Of a stretch of 7,265 bases of DNA, positions 1 to 5,537 are shown piece after piece. Position numbers and translations under genes: made by a program. Each line of letters begins with the position of its first letter. Position 1 is the first letter of the stretch. A model generated the notes under the pieces. That model had not been told where the DNA came from. It saw only the letters and a program-made list of their open reading frames with translations, and searched no databases. Location of the stretch: assembly GCA_016926575.1 (NCBI GenBank), contig JAFGOJ010000049.1:1-7265 (forward strand), in the 5' to 3' direction. The stretch comes from Anaerolineae bacterium. Its GTDB lineage: Bacteria > Chloroflexota > Anaerolineae > B4-G1 > DUEL01.

Positions 1-2
1 AT

Positions 3-1763
3 GCGCCGCCCGAGCAGTACGATATGGGCATGGGCCACACCGACCCGCGCAGCGACGTCTACAGCTTCGGCGCGACGTTGTACCATGCGTTCACCGGCCG
101 CACCCCGCCCACTGCCACGCAGCGTATGGCGAACCCGGCCAGCTTCATCTCGCCGCGCCGGATTCGGGCGGACATCAGCCCGCGCACCGAAGACGCGGTG
201 TTGAAGGGGATGGAAGTGGCGATGAACAGCCGCTTCCAGAGCGCCGCGAGTATGGCCGAGGCGCTGGGCCTTGCCGTCCACCACCGGCCGACCGCGCCGC
301 AGCAGTCGACCACCGGCGGCACGATGATCATCCCCGGTGCGCGGTTGGACACCCACGCGCCGGCAGAGTACCCGTCTGCTCCGATGAAGCCGCCACGCAA
401 GCGCGGGATCGGCCTGTGGCTGGGCATCGGCGGCGGCGCGCTGGCGTGCCTGGCACTGGCAGCCTGTATCGTCATTGTTGCCCTTGGCGGAGGCGGTGAC
501 GCCACGCCTACCCCCGTGGCCCAGGCTACGGCCACGTCCACCGCGATCTCCACGCCGATGCCCACGCTGCAGCCCACCAACACTCCCGAATCGGTCGGCG
601 TGCCCACGGAGACGCCCGCGCCGTTGCAACCCACTCCCATCGCTGGCGGCAATGTCCTGTTAGAGGACAGCTTCGACGACCCCAACTCCGGTTGGGAGGA
701 GAAGGAATTCGACAACGGTACGGTGGGATACGGCGACGGGTACTACTACATCCTCAGTGCCGGAGAAAGCCTGATGAACTGGGGCACGGCGGGTCAGGAT
801 TTCGGCGACGTGATCATCGACGTCGATACGATCCAGGTCTCCGCTCCAACCAACAACAACAATGGCTACGGCGTGATGTGCCGGGTGCAGGAGAATGGGG
901 ACGGCTACTTGCTGCGTATCAGCGGAGATGGCTACTACTCCATCTACCGTATCCTCGAAGGGGCGTTCGAAGCGTTGGTCAGTTGGACCAGTTCCAGCGT
1001 CGTCCGGCAGGGGAACGCCACCAACCACATCCGCGCGGTCTGCGAGGGCGACCAACTGACGCTGATCGTCAACGGCGAGCAGTTGGCTCAGACGACGGAC
1101 GCGAGCTTTGCCTCCGGCGACGTCGGCATGTCGGCCACGACCTACGAGGTAGAGGCGACGGAGATTCGTTTCGACGACGTGCGGGTCGTTTCGGCGCAAG
1201 AGGCGGCGCTCTTCAGCGACGACTTCAGCGATCCCAATTCGGGCTGGGACGTGTGGGAAACCGGTACCGGTGACGTGGTGGACTATGGGAACGGCGTCTA
1301 CCGCGTCTACGAAATGGAAGGGTATTGGATGTGGGGAGCCTCCAACCACCACTTCACCGACATCGTCATCGACGTTGACGCCACCCAAATCTCTGCCCCG
1401 GCGAACAATAACAACGGCTACGGCGTGTTCTGTCGCGTGCAGCCCAACGAATGGGGCGATGGCTACGCGGTGACCATCTCCGGCGACGGTTTCTATTCCA
1501 TTCAAAAAATCTCGCAGGGGGATTGGACCGAGCTGGTCGAGTGGACCCGCTCCAACGTCATCAACCAGGGCAACGCCACCAATCACATCCAGGTCGTTTG
1601 CAGCGGGTCGCGCATTGCACTCTTCGTCAACGACCAGTTCATTGACGAGGTAATCGACGCCGACTACGCTTCGGGCGACGTTTCACTGGCGGCCACGACG
1701 TACGAAGACACGGCGACCGAAATCCACTTCGATAACCTGGTCATCCGCCGCGCGAATCCGTAA
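3..1763 (+). CDS. Transmembrane Ser/Thr protein kinase, C-terminal part, with two LamG-like sensor domains (5' truncated)
   Basis: Partial gene running in from the left edge. The frame is open from the first complete codon (position 3), which reads APPEQY, the subdomain VIII (APE) motif of Hanks-type kinases. It is followed by TDPRSDVYSFGATLYHAFTG (subdomain IX, with the conserved Asp of DVYSFG) and a kinase C-lobe ending near MAEALGL. The ATP-binding loop, catalytic HRD and DFG lie outside the window, so activity cannot be judged. Next come a basic juxtamembrane stretch (PPRKRG), one hydrophobic helix (about 405-482), a Thr/Pro-rich linker (about 495-645) and two related domains of about 180 residues (657-1190 and 1209-1754). 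The layout matches PknB-type receptor kinases: kinase inside the cell, sensor outside. It is known that such kinases phosphorylate Ser/Thr of cytoplasmic targets. The ligand is unknown; the LamG/concanavalin-like fold suggests glycan or polymer binding (inference). The gene ends at TAA 1761-1763. Confidence 0.93.
   Translation, partial: APPEQYDMGMGHTDPRSDVYSFGATLYHAFTGRTPPTATQRMANPASFISPRRIRADISPRTEDAVLKGMEVAMNSRFQSAASMAEALGLAVHHRPTAPQQSTTGGTMIIPGARLDTHAPAEYPSAPMKPPRKRGIGLWLGIGGGALACLALAACIVIVALGGGGDATPTPVAQATATSTAISTPMPTLQPTNTPESVGVPTETPAPLQPTPIAGGNVLLEDSFDDPNSGWEEKEFDNGTVGYGDGYYYILSAGESLMNWGTAGQDFGDVIIDVDTIQVSAPTNNNNGYGVMCRVQENGDGYLLRISGDGYYSIYRILEGAFEALVSWTSSSVVRQGNATNHIRAVCEGDQLTLIVNGEQLAQTTDASFASGDVGMSATTYEVEATEIRFDDVRVVSAQEAALFSDDFSDPNSGWDVWETGTGDVVDYGNGVYRVYEMEGYWMWGASNHHFTDIVIDVDATQISAPANNNNGYGVFCRVQPNEWGDGYAVTISGDGFYSIQKISQGDWTELVEWTRSNVINQGNATNHIQVVCSGSRIALFVNDQFIDEVIDADYASGDVSLAATTYEDTATEIHFDNLVIRRANP
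657..1754 (+). repeat. Tandem duplicated LamG/concanavalin-like domain within the kinase gene
   Basis: The kinase's extracytoplasmic region is an internal duplication: copy 1 at 657-1190 and copy 2 at 1209-1754. By eye about half the residues match. Shared landmarks in order are DPNSGW, a Y-G-x-G-x-Y turn, VIIDVD/IVIDVD, SAPxNNNNGYGV, CRVQ, ISGDGxYSI, QGNATNHI, VVC/AVC, a hydrophobic strand with VN, ASGDV and a final FDxxxV strand. Each copy holds two Cys at equivalent places (CRVQ and the VC after NATNHI), which could form a disulfide outside the cell. The pattern is that of the LamG-like/DUF1080-type beta-sandwich domains attached to signalling and lipoprotein genes in Chloroflexota (from memory). 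DNA identity is visibly lower than protein similarity, so the duplication is old. Confidence 0.85.
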
Positions 1764-1778
1764 TCTGCAACCTGTGTA

Positions 1779-1805
1779 ACTGCTCAGGCTGTTTGCCTGA
1801 GCAGT
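1779..1805. terminator. Hairpin downstream of the kinase gene (possible terminator)
   Basis: Perfect 11-bp inverted repeat: arms 1779-1789 and 1795-1805 with a 5-nt loop (tgttt). It begins 16 nt after the kinase stop codon, where a terminator is expected. No T-tract follows on the + strand (the next bases are gcccccggcc), so intrinsic termination is not certain. It may instead be a 3'-end stabilising stem or the first member of the hairpin array before dnaN. Confidence 0.5.
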
Positions 1806-1832
1806 GCCCCCGGCCCGAAAAGAGGAAAAATG

Positions 1833-1871
1833 GGGGGTATCGAGAGCGGCTTCGCCGCTCTCGATACCCCC
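1833..1871. repeat. Long perfect palindrome (18-bp stem, 3-nt loop) before dnaN
   Basis: Arms 1833-1850 and 1854-1871 are exactly complementary over 18 bp around a TTC triloop. The core reads gagcggcttcgccgctc. No T-tract follows, so it is a poor intrinsic terminator. The perfect complementarity suggests a mobile or dispersed palindromic (REP/MITE-like) element, or a structured RNA. It is similar in size to the palindrome at 7127-7163. Confidence 0.75.
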
Positions 1872-1872
1872 G

Positions 1873-1928
1873 CTTTCCCCCTTCGCGGACGGGGAAGGGC
1901 AACTGCGAAGCGTAGCTGGGCAGTTGCC
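1873..1928. other. Two adjoining hairpins just upstream of dnaN
   Basis: Two further inverted repeats fill the space between the 18-bp palindrome and the dnaN ribosome site. The first has arms 1873-1880 and 1891-1898 (ctttcccc / ggggaagg, one G-U pair) with a 10-nt loop. The second has arms 1898-1906 (ggcaactgc) and 1920-1928 (gcagttgcc), a perfect 9-bp stem with a 13-nt loop. The two share base 1898, so they cannot both form at full length. They may be part of the dnaN leader or processed remnants of intergenic repeats. No clear -10/-35 pair for dnaN was found here. Confidence 0.5.
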
Positions 1929-1957
1929 AACCTGAAAGATAGCGAAGCCCGTTTTAC

Positions 1958-1964
1958 AAGGAGG
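1958..1964 (+). promoter_or_regulatory. Strong Shine-Dalgarno of dnaN
   Basis: AAGGAGG lies 7 nt before the ATG at 1972, near-perfectly complementary to the 16S rRNA 3' end. It fixes the dnaN start and implies efficient translation. Confidence 0.9.
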
Positions 1965-1971
1965 ACTGTCG

Positions 1972-3105
1972 ATGAAAGTCTCGTGTTTACAAGAAAACCT
2001 GAACAAGGGCTTGAGTATCGTCGGACGGGCGGCATCGCCCCGTTCCACGCTTCCTATCCTCAGCCACGTCCTCTTGGAGACCGATAGGGGGCGGCTGCGC
2101 CTGTCGGCTACCAACCTGGAGATCGGCGTCAACTGCTGGATAGGCGCTCGCGTCGAGGAAGAGGGGGCGATTGCCATTCCGGCGCGCACGCTGATCGACC
2201 TGGTGAGCGCCTTCCCGCCCGATCAAGTCGACATGGAGGCGGTCGTCCGCACGATGACGCTCAACCTCCACTGCGGGCGCAGCGAGGCCAACATCAAGGG
2301 CATGGATGCGGTGGAGTTTCCACCCGTGCCGGTGCCGGAGGGCGAGGGGGGCATCACGCTGAACCCCGACTTGCTGCGCACGGCCATCGCGCAGGTGGCA
2401 TTCGCCGCGGCCACGGACGAGGCGCGCCCGATCCTCACCGGCGTGTTGGTGCGCTTCGAGGGCAGCAAAATGACCATGGCCGCCGCCGATGGCTACCGCC
2501 TCTCGGTGCGTACCGCGGTGCTGCCGGATCCGGTCTACGAGCCGTTCAGCGTCATCGTCCCGGCCCGCGCGCTCCAAGAACTGGGCCGCATCAGCGGAGA
2601 CGAGAAAGAGGCTATCACCGCCACAGTCACGCCGGACCACAACCGCATCCTCTTCGAGTTGACGGACATTGTCCTGGCCTCCCAGTTGATCCCCGGCAAC
2701 TTCCCCGACTATGAGCAGATCATTCCCAAGGACTTGGGGATTCACGTCGTCGTCAACACGTCGGATCTGTCGAAGGCCTGCCGCACGGCCCAAATTTTCG
2801 CCCGCGAGGGGTCCAACATCATCCAGCTCCACGTCCACCCGGGCACCGAACTGGAACCCGGGCGGCTGGTCGTCTCGGCCACCTCGGCGGAGACGGGCGA
2901 CGACGTTTCGGCCCTGGATGCGTCCATTGAGGGCGAACCTGTGGACATTGCGTTCAACGTGCGCTACCTGATCGACGTCCTATCGATTATCGAGACGCCC
3001 CAGGTTGTTCTGGACGTGGCATCGGCCTCGCGGCCCGGTGTCTTCCGCCCGTTGGGCAACAACGAGTTCATCTACGTCGTCATGCCGATGCATTTGGGGC
3101 GCTAG
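1972..3105 (+). CDS. dnaN: DNA polymerase III subunit beta (sliding clamp)
   Basis: Encodes a 377-residue beta clamp, the usual full length (about 365-380). In the known family the protein is a ring-shaped dimer, loaded on DNA by the DnaX complex, that tethers polymerase III and other DNA-handling enzymes. Recognisable blocks are the N-terminal MKVSCLQENLNKGLSIVGRA with STLPILSHVLLE; SATNLEIGV; IPARTLIDLVSAFP; ATDEARPILTGVLV with AAADGYRLSVRTA at the domain I/II region; VPARALQELGRI; and ASQLIPGNFPDYEQIIP. The C-terminus is NNEFIYVVMPMHLGR, equivalent to the MPMRL end that lines the client-binding pocket; two residues extend beyond the usual Leu. The start is set by the Shine-Dalgarno at 1958-1964. 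The gene stands alone: the kinase gene is 208 bp upstream and convergent tRNA genes lie downstream, without dnaA or recF in the window. The identification is secure. Confidence 0.98.
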   Translation: MKVSCLQENLNKGLSIVGRAASPRSTLPILSHVLLETDRGRLRLSATNLEIGVNCWIGARVEEEGAIAIPARTLIDLVSAFPPDQVDMEAVVRTMTLNLHCGRSEANIKGMDAVEFPPVPVPEGEGGITLNPDLLRTAIAQVAFAAATDEARPILTGVLVRFEGSKMTMAAADGYRLSVRTAVLPDPVYEPFSVIVPARALQELGRISGDEKEAITATVTPDHNRILFELTDIVLASQLIPGNFPDYEQIIPKDLGIHVVVNTSDLSKACRTAQIFAREGSNIIQLHVHPGTELEPGRLVVSATSAETGDDVSALDASIEGEPVDIAFNVRYLIDVLSIIETPQVVLDVASASRPGVFRPLGNNEFIYVVMPMHLGR

Positions 3106-3131
3106 TTCTCTTTCAAGTCGCGGGCTACGGC

Positions 3132-3168
3132 TACAAAAGCACCTGCTCGCATTGCGCGAGCAGGTGCT
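3132..3168 (-). terminator. Intrinsic terminator of the tRNA operon, possibly shared with dnaN
   Basis: Perfect 13-bp stem (arms 3138-3150 and 3156-3168, 5-nt loop). Read on the minus strand it is followed by TTTTG (the complement of aaaa at 3135-3138), the form of an intrinsic terminator, and it begins 5 nt after the last tRNA. On the + strand it lies 33 nt after the dnaN stop but lacks a T-tract, so it could act as a weak barrier for the convergent dnaN transcript. Confidence 0.8.
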
Positions 3169-3172
3169 GAAG

Positions 3173-3244
3173 TGGGCCCAGTAGGATTCGAACCTACGAC
3201 CAACCGGTTATGAGCCGGACGCTCTGCCGCTGAGCTATGGGCCC
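3173..3244 (-). tRNA. tRNA with CAU anticodon (tRNA-Ile2 or elongator tRNA-Met)
   Basis: A 72-nt cloverleaf on the minus strand: acceptor GGGCCCA/TGGGCCC, D arm GCTC/GAGC, anticodon loop CTCATAA (anticodon CAT at 3210-3212), T arm GTAGG-TTCGAAT-CCTAC and discriminator A. The acceptor stem is fully paired, so it is not the initiator tRNA, which has a 1-72 mismatch. C4-G69 and C5-G68 and the overall similarity to bacterial Ile2 genes favour tRNA-Ile2, whose C34 becomes lysidine through TilS and which reads AUA. Elongator tRNA-Met cannot be excluded. Base pair 27-43 is T-T, a mismatch at the top of the anticodon stem. CCA is not encoded (ACT at the 3' side). It is the last gene of the three-tRNA unit. 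Confidence 0.93.
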
Positions 3245-3263
3245 ATCGTGTGCGAATGTGGAG

Positions 3264-3334
3264 AGCGGGCGGCGGGAATCGAACCCGCAACATCAGCTTG
3301 GAAGGCTGAGGCAATACCTTTTTGCAACGCCCGC
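3264..3334 (-). tRNA. tRNA-Gly (anticodon UCC)
   Basis: A 71-nt cloverleaf on the minus strand: acceptor GCGGGCG/CGCCCGC, anticodon stem TCAGC/GCTGA around loop CTTCCAA (anticodon TCC at 3300-3302), T arm GCGGG-TTCGATT-CCCGC and discriminator T, as usual for tRNA-Gly. The D arm is A-rich and compact (GCAA stem, AAAGGTA loop, TTGC) but pairs and keeps the GG of the D loop. CCA is not encoded. It lies 14 nt after tRNA-Pro and 19 nt before the CAU tRNA, consistent with one transcript. Confidence 0.95.
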
Positions 3335-3348
3335 ATGTGACACCAGAG

Positions 3349-3421
3349 TCGGGGCGGCCGGACTTGAACCGGCGACCTCTGCGTCCCAAACGCAGCGCGC
3401 TTCCATCTGCGCCACGCCCCG
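3349..3421 (-). tRNA. tRNA-Pro (anticodon UGG)
   Basis: A 73-nt cloverleaf on the minus strand: acceptor CGGGGCG/CGCCCCG with the C1-G72 pair typical of bacterial tRNA-Pro, D stem GCGC/GCGC, anticodon stem CTGCG/CGCAG around TTTGGGA (anticodon TGG at 3386-3388), T arm GCCGG-TTCAAGT-CCGGC and discriminator A. CCA is not encoded. It is the first tRNA of the cluster, only about 5 nt after the predicted transcription start, so the 5' leader would be very short. Confidence 0.95.
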
Positions 3422-3432
3422 GCACACCCCCA

Positions 3433-3461
3433 AGTATACCGCTGTTCTGCTACTCCGTCAA
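3433..3461 (-). promoter_or_regulatory. Promoter of the tRNA cluster
   Basis: On the minus strand, TTGACG (3461-3456) and TATACT (3438-3433) are separated by exactly 17 bp, each one base from the sigma-70 consensus. The predicted start is near 3426, 4-6 nt before the tRNA-Pro 5' end. The -35 element begins 2 bp after the stop codon of the propeller/TPR gene on the same strand, so the tRNAs are transcribed independently even though that gene could read into them. Confidence 0.85.
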
Positions 3462-3463
3462 GG

Positions 3464-5407
3464 TTAAGGGCTCCAGCTCAGGCGCTGGTTGTCCCAACCG
3501 GGCATCTCGGCCCCTAGCTCGATGACCTTGTGCTGGTTCTCCCCGTTGGGCTGCATCAGGTAGATGCCCCATCCCTCGTCCCGGTAGGAGAGGAACGCGA
3601 TGCTCGACCCGTCGGGGGCCCAGGCCGGTAGCCCGTTGAGCGTCGTGCCGGAGGTTACAACCTGCACCCCGCCGGAGACATCCAGCAGGTAGATGTTCCA
3701 CGTTCCGGTATGGTCGGCCATGTAGGCCATCAAGTTGCCGCTGGGAGCCCAGTGGATGCCACTGTCGTTGATGCTGCCGGTTAAGCGTCTCGGAGCTTCG
3801 GCATCGTCCGGGTTGTCGACGAAAATGCCGCACACTCCCTCGTCGTCGCAGGCGGTCCACGCCAGGAGCCCGGCCGGGCCCCACGTGGGTTCCCATCCGG
3901 CGGCGTGGAGCACCGGTTCGGAAGCGCCGTTGGTTGGCGCGATGTAGATTTGCCAGAACCCGTTCGCGTCTCGTGCGGCGTAGGCGTACCGCCCGCCGTC
4001 GGGCGAGAGCGTGGGCCACGCGGCTCCCGAATCGGCGCGCAGAAGGAGCGGCTGCCCGCCCGGCTGGAGCGTCGAAATGCCGCCGGCGAGGCGGTCACGA
4101 TAGATCAGCCGGTCGGTGCCCCACTGCCAGGAGGGCTGATCCGCCCCGCCCGTCACGCGCGTCAACTGCCCGCCGGCGGTGAGGGCGTAGATGTCGTACA
4201 TCCCCGCCTGCGCGTTGTATGCCGGATACGCCAGACGGCCCACGTTGAAGCCCGGCACGATGACGGTGCCGGTGATGCCAATCGTCCCGGTGATGGGCGG
4301 GATCGGCGTCGGCGTGGCGACCGCGCACACGGCGGCGGCGGCGTCGCGCTGCTGTGTCAGCTCCGGATCGCTCGTCAACTCCACGGCGCGGGCGTACTGC
4401 GCCGCCGCCGGGCACATCTCTCCCCGCCCGGCCCACAGGTCTCCGTATTCGACGTGGGCCTGATAGACGCGAGTGAAGACGTCCTTGTAGTTCGGGGCCA
4501 GGGTGTACAGGTCTTCCAGGCGCTGGATGCACTCCTCCCAATTGACGGCCCAATACCCCAGCGCGGCCAGATACCGGCGCGCCAGTTCCACTTCCAGCAA
4601 CGCTTCCTGATCCAATGAGCGCAGCTCTTCAGCCTGGCTCATGTAGAAGAGACCTTCTTCCAGCCGGTCGCCGCCCAACAGGTTCATGCCGTGGTTGTAG
4701 AGGCTCTGGAACAGCATCTCTTCGACCGAGGCGGTTTCGTACTGCGGCGCGAAAGCGCGCAACTGGCTCAGGATGTCGATGACCTCTTCCCAATCGCGCA
4801 CGGTGTAGGCAGCCTGGGCCTGAGCGTACAATTCGACTTCGAGGTCGGCGTTCGGGTCGAGGGTGGGGGTGGGAGTGGCGCTCAGGATGACCAGAAACGT
4901 TTCGGCTTCGCGCATCATCTCCGCCGCCTGTGTGTGATCCGGCTCCAGGCGCAGGACGAAATCGAACTCGGCGATGGCCATCTCGACCTCGTTCAATGCC
5001 TGTTGCGTAGCGCCCAGGCGATACTGGTCTTGTGCCGCCGTCATATGCTCGAGGCCCAGCCGGTAGTGCTGGTCGACCATAGAGACTTCCTGTGCGATCC
5101 GCGTGGCCTCGCCGTCGCGCGCGCCCAGATACACGCCCACGCCGCTGGAAATGGTCATCAGGCAGAGGAAGATGAGGAGCGCAACCAGCACGATACGCAG
5201 GCGCTGCCAGATGGTGAGCGGGGGAGTGGCGTCCTTGGCGGCTTCCTCTTCGATCTGCGAGACGAGAATGGGCATCGTCTCGTCCACCGACGCGGCGCGC
5301 CGACCCTTGCGCCGCTTCATCGGTTGGGTTTGGTCGAGTGACTGGCCGCATTTAGGACAGATCAGCAGTTCGTCGGGTACTTCGTACCCGCAATCAGTAC
5401 AACGCAT
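3464..5407 (-). CDS. Zinc-ribbon, single-TM, TPR and TolB-like beta-propeller protein of unknown function
   Basis: 647 residues. Domains in order: an N-terminal zinc ribbon with C3-x2-C6 and C17-x2-C20; a basic cytoplasmic stretch (KRRKGRR, 31-37); one membrane helix (about 70-95); a helical TPR-like region (110-175); a Thr/Pro linker (ATPTPTLD, 177-184); more TPR-like helices (190-345); a second linker (ATPTPIPP, 364-371); and a propeller of PD40/TolB-type repeats (about 388-647) with DIYALT, LSPDGGRYAYAA, WQIYIA, WAPSGNLMAYMA, WNIYLLD and WAPDGSSIAFLS. By the positive-inside rule the zinc ribbon is cytoplasmic and the TPR and propeller face outward. Such modules bind proteins or ligands, and no enzymatic residues are seen. 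The start is ATG 5407-5405 with GGAG 5 nt upstream and a near-consensus promoter behind it. It is divergent from the TPR gene at 5538. The function is not known; an envelope scaffold or sensor is inferred. Confidence 0.9.
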   Translation of the reverse strand: MRCTDCGYEVPDELLICPKCGQSLDQTQPMKRRKGRRAASVDETMPILVSQIEEEAAKDATPPLTIWQRLRIVLVALLIFLCLMTISSGVGVYLGARDGEATRIAQEVSMVDQHYRLGLEHMTAAQDQYRLGATQQALNEVEMAIAEFDFVLRLEPDHTQAAEMMREAETFLVILSATPTPTLDPNADLEVELYAQAQAAYTVRDWEEVIDILSQLRAFAPQYETASVEEMLFQSLYNHGMNLLGGDRLEEGLFYMSQAEELRSLDQEALLEVELARRYLAALGYWAVNWEECIQRLEDLYTLAPNYKDVFTRVYQAHVEYGDLWAGRGEMCPAAAQYARAVELTSDPELTQQRDAAAAVCAVATPTPIPPITGTIGITGTVIVPGFNVGRLAYPAYNAQAGMYDIYALTAGGQLTRVTGGADQPSWQWGTDRLIYRDRLAGGISTLQPGGQPLLLRADSGAAWPTLSPDGGRYAYAARDANGFWQIYIAPTNGASEPVLHAAGWEPTWGPAGLLAWTACDDEGVCGIFVDNPDDAEAPRRLTGSINDSGIHWAPSGNLMAYMADHTGTWNIYLLDVSGGVQVVTSGTTLNGLPAWAPDGSSIAFLSYRDEGWGIYLMQPNGENQHKVIELGAEMPGWDNQRLSWSP

Positions 5408-5441
5408 CCGTTCTCCGATGGAATAGGATCAATAGAACGGA
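5407..5441 (-). promoter_or_regulatory. Inverted repeat in the leader of the propeller/TPR gene
   Basis: Arms 5407-5414 and 5434-5441 are complementary over 8 bp. In the minus-strand transcript the second arm (AGAACGGA) runs from inside the GGAG Shine-Dalgarno to the first base of the ATG, so pairing could hide the start. The predicted transcription start (about 5438) would cut off part of the first arm, leaving 5 pairs. It could instead be a DNA operator, or chance. Confidence 0.35.
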
Positions 5442-5444
5442 GGG

Positions 5445-5473
5445 ATTATAGCCCGTTTTGCCGCTATTGTCCA
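5445..5473 (-). promoter_or_regulatory. Promoter of the propeller/TPR gene
   Basis: On the minus strand, TGGACA (5473-5468) and a perfect TATAAT (5450-5445) are spaced by exactly 17 bp. The predicted start is near 5438, giving a leader of about 30 nt to the ATG at 5407. It lies back to back with the + strand promoter, with 9 bp between the two -35 boxes. Confidence 0.85.
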
Positions 5474-5476
5474 GCA

Positions 5477-5495
5477 ACCCGCTTGACTACCCGCT
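5477..5495. promoter_or_regulatory. Short direct repeat around the + strand -35 box (possible operator)
   Basis: ACCCGCT occurs at 5477-5483 and again at 5489-5495, a 12-bp period, flanking and touching the TTGACT -35 element. Direct repeats near one helical turn beside a -35 box are typical of response-regulator or activator sites. At 7 bp this may be chance. Confidence 0.3.
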
Positions 5496-5511
5496 AAGCC
5501 GATGTTATGAT
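5483..5511 (+). promoter_or_regulatory. Promoter of the TPR gene
   Basis: TTGACT (5483-5488), a 17-bp spacer and TATGAT (5506-5511). The predicted start is A5518, giving a leader of about 20 nt that contains the GAGGT ribosome site at 5526-5530. The in-frame TTG at 5511 lies inside the -10 element and so cannot be the start codon of this transcript. Confidence 0.8.
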
Positions 5512-5537
5512 TGCCCTATACTCGTGAGGTTGATGGG

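Noticed and set aside
24..26. ATG as the start of the kinase gene
   Set aside because: The frame stays open to the window edge and the preceding codons encode the kinase APPEQY motif, so the gene is truncated at the left rather than starting here.
660..1586. 308-codon open frame on the minus strand inside the kinase gene
   Set aside because: It is antisense to the duplicated sensor domains. It appears repetitive only because the sense strand is duplicated, and no ribosome site or domain is seen.
1779..1928. CRISPR array or riboswitch before dnaN
   Set aside because: There are no regularly spaced direct repeats, the hairpins differ from one another, and no known riboswitch motif was recognised.
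1830..2087. 85-codon + strand frame starting in the gap and running into dnaN
   Set aside because: It is built from the palindrome and an out-of-frame piece of dnaN, with no convincing ribosome site.
1683..2189. Minus-strand open frame spanning the kinase-dnaN gap
   Set aside because: It overlaps the ends of two real genes, runs through the hairpin array and shows no ribosome site or recognisable domain.
1987..2838. 283-codon open frame on the minus strand inside dnaN
   Set aside because: dnaN is certain on the other strand; this is a GC-driven shadow.
3132..3463. Integration site of a mobile element at the tRNA genes
   Set aside because: No integrase and no duplicated tRNA 3' end was found in the window, and the promoter and terminator of the cluster are intact.
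3905..5341. Two + strand open frames (237 and 216 codons) opposite the propeller/TPR gene
   Set aside because: The minus strand protein has coherent domains, while these frames have low-complexity Arg/Gly-rich or unstructured products.
5511..5513. TTG as start of the TPR gene
   Set aside because: It overlaps the predicted -10 box and has no ribosome site. ATG 5538 has both a ribosome site and a transcript.
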